This document shows, piece after piece, positions 1-6,256 of a DNA stretch of 7,018 nt. The translations under genes and the position numbers were made by a program. Each line of letters opens with the position of its first letter. Position 1 is the stretch's first letter. The stretch is from Thermoleophilia bacterium (GTDB lineage Bacteria; Actinomycetota; Thermoleophilia; Gaiellales; Gaiellaceae), in the NCBI GenBank assembly GCA_029858755.1, contig JAOUEK010000100.1, positions 1 to 7,018 on the forward strand. Direction: 5' to 3'. The notes under the pieces were generated by a model. The model worked only from the letters and a program-made list of their open reading frames with translations, did no database searches and was not told the origin of the DNA.

Positions 1-297
1 GTCGTCGACGGCACGGGAAGCTACGCGCTCACCGGCGCCGTCTTCGCGCACGACCGCTACGCGATCGAGCAGGCGCAGCGCGAGCTCGTGTACGCGGCAG
101 GGAACTTCTACGTGAACGACAAGCCGACCGGCGCGGTCGTCGGCCAGCAGCCCTTCGGTGGCTCCCGGGCGTCCGGCACGAACGACAAGGCGGGCTCGAT
201 GTGGAACCTGATCCGCTGGGTCAGCCCCCGCACGATCAAGGAGACGCTCGTGCCCCCGACCGACTACCGCTACCCCTTCCTCGCCACCGACGACTGA
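1..297 (+). CDS. pruA: L-glutamate gamma-semialdehyde (1-pyrroline-5-carboxylate) dehydrogenase, C-terminal part
   Basis: The 5' end is cut off by the window; the visible 98 codons are the C-terminal end, reading in frame from base 1 to TGA at 295-297. The enzyme oxidises glutamate semialdehyde (from P5C) to glutamate with NAD+, the second step of proline catabolism and a shared step of arginine catabolism, in the cytoplasm. The visible part carries strings typical of this aldehyde dehydrogenase subfamily: AAGNFYVNDKPTGAVVGQQP, then FGGSRASGTNDKAG, then the characteristic end WVSPRTIKET..PPTDYRYPFL. The catalytic Cys and the Rossmann fold would lie upstream, outside the window. Because only the tail is seen, I cannot tell a stand-alone enzyme (PruA/RocA) from a PutA fusion, although the short tail after the PFL motif fits the stand-alone form. 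The next gene starts 55 bp downstream on the same strand and may be cotranscribed. Confidence 0.95.
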   Translation, partial: VVDGTGSYALTGAVFAHDRYAIEQAQRELVYAAGNFYVNDKPTGAVVGQQPFGGSRASGTNDKAGSMWNLIRWVSPRTIKETLVPPTDYRYPFLATDD

Positions 298-316
298 GGC
301 GGGGCGACGCGCAGCC

Positions 317-329
317 GGTGACCGTCACC
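317..329. repeat. Short inverted repeat between pruA and the flippase-like gene
   Basis: GGTGAC-C-GTCACC is a perfect 6-bp-arm inverted repeat around one central C, in the 55-bp gap 20 bp after the pruA stop codon and 23 bp before the next start. It has no following T-run, so it does not look like a canonical intrinsic terminator. It could be a small operator, a weak hairpin, or chance. The gap has no TANNNT -10 positioned like those of other genes in the window and no clear Shine-Dalgarno. Confidence 0.35.
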
Positions 330-352
330 AGCCGCGCCGAGCCTGACCTGCT

Positions 353-1354
353 GTGAGCCGGATCGGCGACATCGTCGACCGGTTGGCGGACGCGACCAGC
401 GCGTTCCTCGACTCGCTGTCGTCGGTCGACCCGCGGTACGTCGCCCTCGGCATCGGCTGTCACCTCGCGAAGATGGCGTGCACGAGCAGAGCGTGGCGGA
501 ACGTGCTCAGGGCGGCCTATCCGGACGAGGCCGTACGCTGGACGCCGATCTTCGGCGCGTACGTCGCCGGGGTCGGGGTCAACGCGGTCCTGCCGGCACG
601 GGCGGGCGACGTGCTCCGCCTCTTCCTCACGCACCGCTCGATCCCCGGCTCGACGTACACGACCCTCCTCAGCTCCACCGCCGTGCTCACGATCGCCGAC
701 ATGTCCCTGGCGACACTCTTGTTCGCATATGCGCTCACACAGGGCGTCCTGCCCTCGTGGGACTCGCTGCCCAACCTCCCCGCCTTCGACTTCGCGTGGC
801 TGCTCGCGAGCCCGCGGGTGGCCAACCTCGTCGTGGTCGTCCTGGTCGTCGCCGTGCTGGTGCTCGTCGTCTGGCTGCGGGGCCACGTGGAGAACTTCCA
901 GCAGCGCATCGGCCAGGCCTTCGCCGTCCTCAGCCCGCCGAGCCGCTACGTGCGCACCGTCCTCACCTGGCAGCTCGCCGACTGGAGCCTGCGGCTCGTC
1001 ACGATCTGGTGCTTCCTCGGCGCCTTCGACGTCCACCAGTCGGTTCGGAACGTGCTGCTCGTGCAGGTCACGCTGAGCCTCGCCACCCTTGCTCCCGCGA
1101 CACCGGGAGGCATCGGCACGGAGCAGGCGTTCCTGACCGTGGTGCTGCGCGGCGCCGCGCCGTCGTCGGTGCTGCTGGCGTTCAGCGTGGGTATGCGGCT
1201 CACGCTGACCCTCGTCAACGTCGTCGCCGGCCTGATCGCGGTCGGCCTCTCGCTCGGCACGCTGAGCGTGAGCAAGGCAGTCGGTGATGCGCGGCGCGCC
1301 CGGGCAGCACCGTCGCCGCGGCCCGACGACACCGACGACCCGCCGGCAGGGTGA
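353..1354 (+). CDS. Flippase-like integral membrane protein (lysylphosphatidylglycerol synthase TM / UPF0104 family)
   Basis: A 333-aa polytopic membrane protein with about seven or eight hydrophobic segments, roughly at residues 28-48, 65-84, 103-130, 155-176, 199-224, 231-250 and 269-302, the last long enough for two helices. Two motifs identify the family: NAVLPARAGDVLRLFL (77-92), matching the family pattern PARxGExxR, and PATPGGIGTEQAFL (248-261), matching the family PGGxGxxE loop. The family comprises the membrane domain of MprF, AglD-like proteins and many stand-alone actinobacterial members; roles proposed include lipid or lipid-linked sugar translocation. No C-terminal aminoacyl-transferase domain follows, so this is the stand-alone form and aminoacylation of lipid should not be assumed. 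The tail after residue 305 is polar, charged and Pro-rich, probably cytoplasmic. The GTG start is the first in frame and gives a plausible N-terminal amphipathic helix. It lies 55 bp after pruA and converges with uvrC, with only 19 bp between stop codons. The substrate is unknown. Confidence 0.85.
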   Translation: MSRIGDIVDRLADATSAFLDSLSSVDPRYVALGIGCHLAKMACTSRAWRNVLRAAYPDEAVRWTPIFGAYVAGVGVNAVLPARAGDVLRLFLTHRSIPGSTYTTLLSSTAVLTIADMSLATLLFAYALTQGVLPSWDSLPNLPAFDFAWLLASPRVANLVVVVLVVAVLVLVVWLRGHVENFQQRIGQAFAVLSPPSRYVRTVLTWQLADWSLRLVTIWCFLGAFDVHQSVRNVLLVQVTLSLATLAPATPGGIGTEQAFLTVVLRGAAPSSVLLAFSVGMRLTLTLVNVVAGLIAVGLSLGTLSVSKAVGDARRARAAPSPRPDDTDDPPAG

Positions 1355-1373
1355 CGCGGCGGCGACCGCTCCG

Positions 1374-3227
1374 CTACGCGGGCCCTGCCTTGTGCAGCTG
1401 CGCGTAGACGCTCCGGGCCGTCTTCGCCGGCAGCCCGTCGACGCCCTCGAGCGCCTCGGGCGTCGCCTCGAGGAATCGTTCGACCGACCCGAAATGCCGC
1501 AGGATGGCCCGTCGCCGCGCCGGCCCGATCCCCTCCAGCCCGTCGAAGATCGACTCGAACGCGCGTGAGTCGCGCCGTCGCCGGTGCAGGCCGATCGCGG
1601 TGCGATGTGCCTCGTCGCGGATCCGCTGCAGCAGCTGAAGCCCCGCATCGTGGTGCGCGAGGCGCACCGGCTCGCGGGCACCGGGCACGAACACCTCCTC
1701 CTCGCGCTTGGCCAGCGAGACGACCGCGAGCCGTGGCAGGTCGAGCGTCGAGCGGATCGCCTCGACGGCCGCGTGGAGCTGTCCCTTGCCGCCGTCGACG
1801 ACGACGAGGTCCGGCACCGACGTGAACGACTCGTCTCTGCGCCCCGGGTCGGTAGCGTCGCGAAGGCGCGCGAACCTGCGACCGACGGCCTCCGCGATCG
1901 CGGCCACGTCGTCCTGGCCCTCGAGCGTCCGCACGCCGAAGGTGCGGTAGTGCGCGCGCCGCGGCTGTGCGTCTTCGAACACGGCCATCGAGGCGACGAT
2001 CTCCCGGCCCTGGATGTTGGAGACGTCGAAGCACTCGATGCGCAGCGGCAGGCTCTCCAGGTTGAGGGCCTCGCGCAGCGTCTCGAGCGCCTCGACGCGG
2101 CGGCGACGGCGTGTCTCGGCAGCGGTGGCGTCGTGCTCGAGCGCCACGCGGGCGTTCTCGACCGCGAGCTCGACCAGGCGCCGCTTCTCCCCGCGTCGCG
2201 GGGCGCGAACGTCGACGCCGGCGCCGCGCACCGAGGCGAGGAAGGCGCCGAGCGCCTCCAGGTCGCCGAGCTCGGGCGGCACGAGCACCTCGGGCGGCAC
2301 GGTCGGCGCCGCCGCATAGTGCTCGAGACAGAACGCCTCCAGGATCGTCGCCTCGTCCTGCCCGCCCACGTTCTCGAGGTGGAACGCGTAGCGGTCGACG
2401 ATGCGCCCGTCACGGAGCGGGAACACCTGCACGGCTGCTCGCTCACCCTCGACGGCGAGCCCGATCACGTCGACGCTGCCCACGCCCCGGCGCTCCTGCG
2501 CCTGGCGGTCGGCGAGATGGCGAACGGCGAACAGACGGTTCCGGCTCCGCGCCGCCTCCTCGAAGCGCTCCTCGGCCGCCGCCGCGCGCATCCGCTCCTC
2601 CAGCTGGCGCTGGATCGTCGTCGTGTCACCCGCGAGGAATGCGATCACGCCGTCGACCAGCTCGCGGTATGCCTCCCGCGAGATGGCCTCGATGCACGGC
2701 GCGGTGCAGCGCTCGATGTGGAAGTCGAGGCACGGGATCCCCGAGTGCCGCCCCGGCTTCGGCCCCTCGCAGGGCCGGAACTGGAACGCGCGGTTGAGGA
2801 CGTCGAGCGTCTCCCTCACCTTCTTCGCGTTCGCGTACGGCCCGAAGTACACGGTGCCGCGCCGGTGGCGCTCACGCGTGAACATCACGCGCGGGTACTC
2901 GTCGCCCACGGTCACCGCGATGTACGGGAACGACTTGTCGTCGCGCAGCCGCACGTTGAACGGCGGGCGGTTGCGCTTGATCAGGCTCTGCTCCACGTGC
3001 AGCGCCTCGGCCTCGGTGCGCGTCACGATCACCTCGACCCGCGCCACGCGCTCGACGAGCTGCGCGATCCCGACACGGCCGTCGCCACGGTTGAAGTAGC
3101 TCCGCACCCGGGAGCGCAGCGACTTCGCCTTGCCGATGTAGAGGACGTCGTCGCGCGCGTCGCGAAAGAGGTACACACCGGGGCGCTGCGGGAGCCTCCG
3201 CAGCTGCTCCGGAAGCGACTCGTCCAT
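1374..3227 (-). CDS. uvrC: UvrABC excinuclease subunit C
   Basis: The protein is 617 aa from the ATG at 3227-3225, near the usual UvrC length. UvrC makes both incisions around UvrB-bound lesions in nucleotide excision repair. Visible in order: the GIY-YIG nuclease domain (GVYLFRD 17-23, LYIGKAK 29-35, metal-binding Glu79 in ALHVEQSLIK), which makes the 3' cut; four cysteines C153, C166, C174 and C178, at the spacing reported to hold an Fe-S cluster in E. coli UvrC; the UVR/UvrB-binding motif (about 208-232); the RNase-H-like 5' nuclease (D401 in ECFDVSN, D478 in VVVDGGKGQ, H541 in DEAHR); and a tandem helix-hairpin-helix DNA-binding tail (about 560-612). All catalytic positions I can place are intact. 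An in-frame GTG at 3260 would add 11 residues, but family alignment (DESLPEQLRRLPQRPGVY) and a -10 element 7 bases before the ATG favour 3227. The gene is divergent from the downstream glycosidase and ends 19 bp from the flippase-like gene. Confidence 0.97.
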   Translation of the reverse strand: MDESLPEQLRRLPQRPGVYLFRDARDDVLYIGKAKSLRSRVRSYFNRGDGRVGIAQLVERVARVEVIVTRTEAEALHVEQSLIKRNRPPFNVRLRDDKSFPYIAVTVGDEYPRVMFTRERHRRGTVYFGPYANAKKVRETLDVLNRAFQFRPCEGPKPGRHSGIPCLDFHIERCTAPCIEAISREAYRELVDGVIAFLAGDTTTIQRQLEERMRAAAAEERFEEAARSRNRLFAVRHLADRQAQERRGVGSVDVIGLAVEGERAAVQVFPLRDGRIVDRYAFHLENVGGQDEATILEAFCLEHYAAAPTVPPEVLVPPELGDLEALGAFLASVRGAGVDVRAPRRGEKRRLVELAVENARVALEHDATAAETRRRRRVEALETLREALNLESLPLRIECFDVSNIQGREIVASMAVFEDAQPRRAHYRTFGVRTLEGQDDVAAIAEAVGRRFARLRDATDPGRRDESFTSVPDLVVVDGGKGQLHAAVEAIRSTLDLPRLAVVSLAKREEEVFVPGAREPVRLAHHDAGLQLLQRIRDEAHRTAIGLHRRRRDSRAFESIFDGLEGIGPARRRAILRHFGSVERFLEATPEALEGVDGLPAKTARSVYAQLHKAGPA

Positions 3228-3233
3228 CGCGAC

Positions 3234-3239
3234 TAGCGT
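3234..3239 (+). promoter_or_regulatory. Possible divergent -10 for the clan GH-A glycosidase gene
   Basis: TAGCGT on the plus strand fits TANNNT and overlaps the uvrC -10 by all but one base. It would give a leader of about 20 bases before the ATG at 3266. That leader contains no obvious Shine-Dalgarno. An alternative is the weaker CACAGT at 3258-3263, only 2 or 5 bases from the two possible ATGs. I cannot decide between them. Confidence 0.35.
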
Positions 3240-3240
3240 A
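3235..3240 (-). promoter_or_regulatory. -10 element of uvrC, probable leaderless start
   Basis: On the minus strand, TACGCT is followed by exactly 7 bases (AGTCGCG) and then the uvrC ATG. No purine-rich Shine-Dalgarno lies between. A transcript starting 6-8 bases after the -10 would begin at or within a base or so of the ATG. No convincing -35 is visible, although CTGTGA lies at a 16-base spacing. The preceding G makes the element GTACGCT, the same as at the GH16 gene. The same bases read on the plus strand as TAGCGT (3234-3239), a possible divergent -10 for the glycosidase gene. Confidence 0.6.
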
Positions 3241-3265
3241 CCGGCCGTTTCGTTCGTCACAGTCC

Positions 3266-4717
3266 ATGATGCTTCGTCTTTCCCTGCTCACAGTGGTGCT
3301 GGCGCTGCTCGTCGCCGCCCCCGCCCGCGCCGGCGGGCCGGAGATGGTGCTGGGCGCCGCAGAGGACGCCGTCAGGGCCTCCGACCTCGTCACCGCGAAG
3401 GCGAAGATGACCGCGCTCCGCCTGGCCGGCTTCCGGGCCGTGCGGATCACCTCGCAGTGGACGCCCGGCGCGGTCGCCCCCGACCAGGGCGAGCTGAACG
3501 TGCTCCGGAACGTCGCCGGCGCCGCCGAGCTGAGCGGCGTCCGCGTGTATGTGTCCGTCTACCACCCGGGATCGAGGACGACGCCGCTCACGCCCGAGGC
3601 GAGATCGGAGTTCGCGCGGTACGCCGGCGCGTTGGCGGGCGCGGTCCCGTCTCTCGACGACGTGATCGTCGGCAACGAGCCCAACCAGAACGGCTTCTGG
3701 ATGCCGCAGTTCAACCAGGACGGGACGAGCGCATCACCCGCCGCCTACCTGGCGCTGCTCGCCGAGACCTACGACTCGATCAAGAGCGTCGATCCGGGCG
3801 CCCGCGTGTGGGGCGCCGCGCTCGCCCCACGCGGCGCCGATCGCCCGACCGGCACCCGCCACACCCACTCGCCGACGCGCTTCCTGCAGGAGCTGGGGGC
3901 CGCCTACCGCGTCAGCGGCCGCACGCTGCCGATCATGGACGGCCTGGCGCACCACCCGTACCCCGACAACTCCTCGCAGTCGCCGGACTTCCAGCATCCG
4001 CTCAACGCGATCATCGCCCTCGCCGACTACGACAAGCTGATCGCAGTGCTCACGGAGGCGTTCGACGGCACCGCGCAGCCGGGCTCGACGGTGCCCATCC
4101 TCTACGACGAGTTCGGGATCGAGTCGCAGATCCCAGAGGGCAAGGCCGGCCTGTACACGGGCGTGGAGCCGAAGACGACGAGGCCCGTCCCCGAGGACGT
4201 GCAGGCCCGCTCGTACGAGCGCGGGCTGGAGCTCGCCTTCTGCCAACCCAACGTGGTGGCGATGCTCTTCTTCCACACACAGGACGAGGTGAACCTCAAT
4301 CGTTGGCAGTCGGGCGTCTACTACGCCGACGGCGCCCCCAAGTCCAGCCTGCCGTTCGTGCGCGACGCGCTCGACCGCACGCGCGGCGGCTCGATCGCGC
4401 AGTGCGACGGGCTCGCGCTCGACGTCCGCCCCACGCTGCTCCGGTTCCCAACGGCCTCCGCGTTCAAGAAGGGCAAGCGGATCGTCCGGTTCCGCTGCTC
4501 ACTCGACTGCCGCTGGGAGCTCACCGCCACCCGCAGCCCCACGACCACCGTGGTGGGGCGCCGACGGGGCTACGGTCGAGTCGGCGTGACCGTGGTCACG
4601 AACCTGAACACGGCGAGGCTCGGCGCAAAGCCGGTGCGCCTCTCGCTCACGCTCACGCATCCCGTCAATCCCGGCATCCCTTTCACGCGCGTCAGTCGGC
4701 TGCTGCCGACCCGTTGA
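3266..4717 (+). CDS. Secreted clan GH-A (TIM-barrel) glycoside hydrolase with C-terminal beta-rich domain
   Basis: A 483-aa protein with a Sec signal peptide (hydrophobic core about 5-18, cleavage likely after ARA at 20-22), so exported. The body (about 25-375) has clan GH-A hallmarks: GNEPN at 136-140, where N137-E138 is the conserved Asn-Glu pair giving the acid/base; HHPYP at 229-233; ILYDEFG at 278-284, where E282 is the probable nucleophile at the end of beta-strand 7; and a strand-8 region LFFHTQDE followed by WQSGVYYADGAPKSS (347-361), a pattern seen in GH5/GH39-like enzymes. A retaining beta-glycosidase is expected; family and substrate cannot be assigned by eye. The last ~100 residues (about 384-483) form a separate basic, beta-rich, Ig-like region with C411 and C415 near C380. 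ATG ATG occurs at 3266 and 3269, and either could start the protein. The gene is divergent from uvrC, and hemQ starts 25 bp downstream on the same strand with its own -10. Confidence 0.8.
   Translation: MMLRLSLLTVVLALLVAAPARAGGPEMVLGAAEDAVRASDLVTAKAKMTALRLAGFRAVRITSQWTPGAVAPDQGELNVLRNVAGAAELSGVRVYVSVYHPGSRTTPLTPEARSEFARYAGALAGAVPSLDDVIVGNEPNQNGFWMPQFNQDGTSASPAAYLALLAETYDSIKSVDPGARVWGAALAPRGADRPTGTRHTHSPTRFLQELGAAYRVSGRTLPIMDGLAHHPYPDNSSQSPDFQHPLNAIIALADYDKLIAVLTEAFDGTAQPGSTVPILYDEFGIESQIPEGKAGLYTGVEPKTTRPVPEDVQARSYERGLELAFCQPNVVAMLFFHTQDEVNLNRWQSGVYYADGAPKSSLPFVRDALDRTRGGSIAQCDGLALDVRPTLLRFPTASAFKKGKRIVRFRCSLDCRWELTATRSPTTTVVGRRRGYGRVGVTVVTNLNTARLGAKPVRLSLTLTHPVNPGIPFTRVSRLLPTR
4585..4600. 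repeat. 16-bp inverted repeat inside the 3' part of the GH gene
   Basis: CGTGACC-GT-GGTCACG has perfect 7-bp arms around a 2-base centre. It lies within codons for V-T-V-V-T near the end of the glycosidase, about 140 bp before hemQ. A beta-strand-type V/T run in G+C-rich codons can generate this by chance. It resembles in part the GGTGACCGTCACC repeat upstream of the flippase-like gene. Confidence 0.25.
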
Positions 4718-4730
4718 GCGGGGTGCCGCG

Positions 4731-4736
4731 TACGAT
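4731..4736 (+). promoter_or_regulatory. -10 element of hemQ, probable leaderless start
   Basis: TACGAT, preceded by G, is followed by 6 bases (GTGCGC) and then the GTG at 4743. No Shine-Dalgarno lies in the 25-bp gap after the glycosidase stop. The spacing decides the start: initiation 6-7 bases after the -10 falls on GTG 4743, not on the in-frame GTG at 4737 that abuts the -10. No clear -35 is seen at 16-18 bases upstream. Confidence 0.6.
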
Positions 4737-4742
4737 GTGCGC

Positions 4743-5477
4743 GTGAGCGAGCGCCCCGCATACGAGCGGATCGAGGGCGTCGAGGTCGGTCAGTACGTCG
4801 CGTACCGCTTCTTCCGCGTCGACCCGGCGTGGCGGCGGCTCCCGATCGAGGAGCGGGCGGCCGGGAAGGAGGCGTTCGCCGAGGTCGTCGAGGAGTGGGC
4901 GGGTCGGATGGAGGGCCTCCGTGCCTACTCGACGACAGGTGTCCGCCGGGAAGCGGACTTCTTCCTCTGGGAGATCACGGAGCGCTACGACGACCTGCTC
5001 GAGCTAGGCGCGGCGTTGAACGGCACGCCGCTCGCCGGCTGGCTGGAGACGCCGCACTCCTTCCTCGCGACGACCAAGCCGTCGGTGTACACCGACAAGA
5101 AGCGGGTGCGCGCCGGCAAGGTGCTGCCGCGGAACGCGCCGTACCTCGTCGTCTACCCGTTCGTCAAGCGCCGGCCCTGGTACTTCCTCGACTTCGACGA
5201 GCGGGTCGCGGCGATGCGCGAGCACGCCGAGGTCGGCGGCGCGTTCGTCACCGTCACCAACCACACCACGTACTCGTTCGGGCTCGACGACCAGGAGTTC
5301 ATGCCCGCGTTCGAGTGCGAGGAGCCGGCGGACTTCATGCACCTGATGATGACCCTGCGCGAGACCGAGGCCTCGCGCTGGACCGAGCGCGACACGCCGA
5401 TCTTCGTGGGCCGGCTCGTCGACATCCGCGCCGCGCTCGACGCGCTGGACGGCGCGGGCGCCCGCGTCGAGGCCTGA
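4743..5477 (+). CDS. hemQ: Coproheme decarboxylase (HemQ), chlorite-dismutase family
   Basis: A 244-aa cytoplasmic protein, the usual length for this family. HemQ (ChdC) oxidatively decarboxylates coproheme III to heme b with peroxide, the last step of the coproporphyrin-dependent pathway of Gram-positive bacteria. Seen in the sequence: an N-terminal ferredoxin-like half with FFLWEI (73-78) and SFLATTKPSVY (106-116); YPFVKRRPWYFL (138-149), holding the catalytic-type Tyr138 and Lys142; MREH (158-161), with His161 as proximal heme ligand; then YSFGLDDQEF (177-186), FECEEPADF (190-198) and RETEASRWTERDTPIFVGR (206-224), all diagnostic. The distal position I align with the Arg essential for chlorite breakdown is Asn173 (or the neighbouring His174), which argues against true chlorite dismutase. 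I choose GTG 4743 rather than 4737 because of the -10 spacing. The gene does not sit with other visible heme genes, and it converges on a GH16 gene, with which it shares a stop-codon hairpin. Confidence 0.92.
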   Translation: MSERPAYERIEGVEVGQYVAYRFFRVDPAWRRLPIEERAAGKEAFAEVVEEWAGRMEGLRAYSTTGVRREADFFLWEITERYDDLLELGAALNGTPLAGWLETPHSFLATTKPSVYTDKKRVRAGKVLPRNAPYLVVYPFVKRRPWYFLDFDERVAAMREHAEVGGAFVTVTNHTTYSFGLDDQEFMPAFECEEPADFMHLMMTLRETEASRWTERDTPIFVGRLVDIRAALDALDGAGARVEA

Positions 5478-5490
5478 GCCCCGGCTCAGG
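5473..5490. terminator. Candidate bidirectional terminator hairpin containing both stop codons of hemQ and the GH16 gene
   Basis: CCTGAGCC-CC-GGCTCAGG is a perfect inverted repeat with 8-bp arms. Allowing one bulged G at 5491, two more G-C pairs (5471-5493 and 5472-5492) extend the stem. The TGA of hemQ (5475-5477) lies in the left arm, and the TGA of the minus-strand GH16 gene (5488-5486) lies at the mirror position in the right arm. No T-run follows on either strand, so termination would be of the U-tract-less, G+C-rich type, or the hairpin may serve as a 3' stabiliser. Confidence 0.55.
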
Positions 5491-6220
5491 GCCCCGGCGT
5501 GAACGTGAAGCTGCGGATCACGACCTCGACCTCGCGTCGATCCGTCGGCGCCTGGCCCCGGAACAGCCAGAGGTTGATCCGCGCGTGCTCGCCGCCCGGC
5601 TGCGGCACGTCGGGCCCTGTGTAGACCCATGCCGACGGGCTCGCCGCGGAGCTCGAGAAGGAGACGAGGTCCTTCGCCCAGGTGAAGCTCTGGGTGGACT
5701 GCGTGGCGCCCGCCGCCTGCGTGATGCGCCGGAGGTTGCCAGGGGTGTCGTAGGGCTGGACGACGAACTGGCCGTTGGTCGGATCGGCGGCGCTGCCCCA
5801 GCGGGCGAACTCGATGTCGAGCTCGCGATGGTTGAAGGCAGGGTCGTCGTTCCACGTGAAGAGGCCGAGGACGACGCTCGGGTCGAGTGCGTCGACGGCC
5901 GAGTCGAGCACCCACGTGTACGTCCCGAGCCCCAGGCTCGCCCGGTTGACCACCTCCGCGGCGTACCAGCGGCGCTTCGCGGTCGTGATGCGCAGGTGCA
6001 GGTAGCCCTGCGCGTCGACCCAGACGTTGTCCGGCGCGCTGGAGAAGTAGTTGGGCCCCGGGCCGACCTTGCCGCTGCTCGACTTGACGTCCCACGTGTA
6101 GCCGGAGAACTCGATCGTCCGCGGCGCGCTCGGCGCCGGGCGGCCCGCTCCGGCCGCCGGCACTGCGACGAGCAGAACCGCGGCGGCAACGAGGATCGAC
6201 GCGCCCCGCGTGCCTCCCAC
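5486..6220 (-). CDS. Secreted glycoside hydrolase family 16-type protein
   Basis: A 244-aa protein with an N-terminal signal peptide (hydrophobic 8-22, likely cleavage near AGA 24-26), so exported; it is essentially one jelly-roll domain. The GH16 active-site signature is present as HRELDIEF (131-138), where E133 would be the nucleophile, D135 the assisting acid and E137 the acid/base, in the short ExDxE form typical of lichenase- and laminarinase-like enzymes. Other GH16-like stretches are NVWVDAQGYLHLRI (65-78), GTYTWVLDS (99-107) and VVLGLFTWNDDP (116-127). Members hydrolyse or transglycosylate beta-1,3/1,4-glucans, galactans or related polysaccharides; the substrate is not readable here. 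No carbohydrate-binding module, cell-wall anchor or transmembrane tail is attached. The GTG start has a -10 element 7 bases upstream and no Shine-Dalgarno. It lies 27 bp downstream of a small membrane-protein pair on the same strand, but its own promoter suggests separate expression. Confidence 0.88.
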   Translation of the reverse strand: MGGTRGASILVAAAVLLVAVPAAGAGRPAPSAPRTIEFSGYTWDVKSSSGKVGPGPNYFSSAPDNVWVDAQGYLHLRITTAKRRWYAAEVVNRASLGLGTYTWVLDSAVDALDPSVVLGLFTWNDDPAFNHRELDIEFARWGSAADPTNGQFVVQPYDTPGNLRRITQAAGATQSTQSFTWAKDLVSFSSSAASPSAWVYTGPDVPQPGGEHARINLWLFRGQAPTDRREVEVVIRSFTFTPGP

Positions 6221-6227
6221 GGCTTGG

Positions 6228-6256
6228 AGCGTACGGTATGGGGACGCTCAGACCAA
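6228..6256 (-). promoter_or_regulatory. Promoter of the GH16 gene (-35 TTGGTC, -10 TACGCT), probable leaderless start
   Basis: On the minus strand, TTGGTC (6256-6251) is followed by a 17-base spacer, then TACGCT (6233-6228), then 7 bases and the GTG start at 6220. The -10 and its spacing to the start codon are identical to those of uvrC. The -35 matches the TTGACA consensus only in its first three bases, but its spacing is ideal. It overlaps the 3' end of the upstream 121-aa gene. A second TANNNT (TACCGT, 6238-6233) overlaps just upstream. Confidence 0.55.

Noticed and set aside
820..875. Repetitive GTCGTGGTCGTCCTGGTCGTC-like tract
   Set aside because: It encodes a Val/Leu-rich membrane helix in G+C-rich codons; it is low-complexity coding sequence, not a tandem repeat.
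1355..1373. A terminator between the convergent flippase-like gene and uvrC
   Set aside because: Only a 4-bp GCGG/CCGC stem can be drawn and there is no T-run; nothing supportable in the 19-bp gap.
236..2446. A 736-codon minus-strand open frame spanning pruA end, the flippase-like gene and half of uvrC
   Set aside because: It crosses three well-supported genes in another frame or strand, and its translation is an Arg/Ser/Ala-rich low-complexity shadow typical of G+C-rich DNA.
1584..3236. A 550-codon open frame on the plus strand, antisense to nearly all of uvrC
   Set aside because: Its length follows from the G/C-biased third positions of uvrC. The translation is Arg/His/Glu/Leu-rich with no recognisable domain, while the minus strand encodes a complete UvrC with all catalytic residues.
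3228..3260. Upstream GTG start for uvrC at 3260
   Set aside because: It would add 11 residues not typical of UvrC, would include the -10 element within the coding region, and is less well placed than the ATG at 3227.
4537..4558. CCCCAC...GTGGGG hairpin in the glycosidase coding region
   Set aside because: A 6-bp stem with a 10-base loop inside coding sequence, not near a gene end and without a T-run; expected by chance at this G+C content.
4737..4742. Upstream GTG start for hemQ at 4737
   Set aside because: It directly abuts the TACGAT element, so a transcript from that promoter would start downstream of it; GTG 4743 fits.
4743..5477. Reading the gene as a true chlorite dismutase
   Set aside because: The family's distal Arg needed for chlorite breakdown is not seen at the aligned position (Asn173/His174), and the YPFVK and REH motifs fit HemQ.
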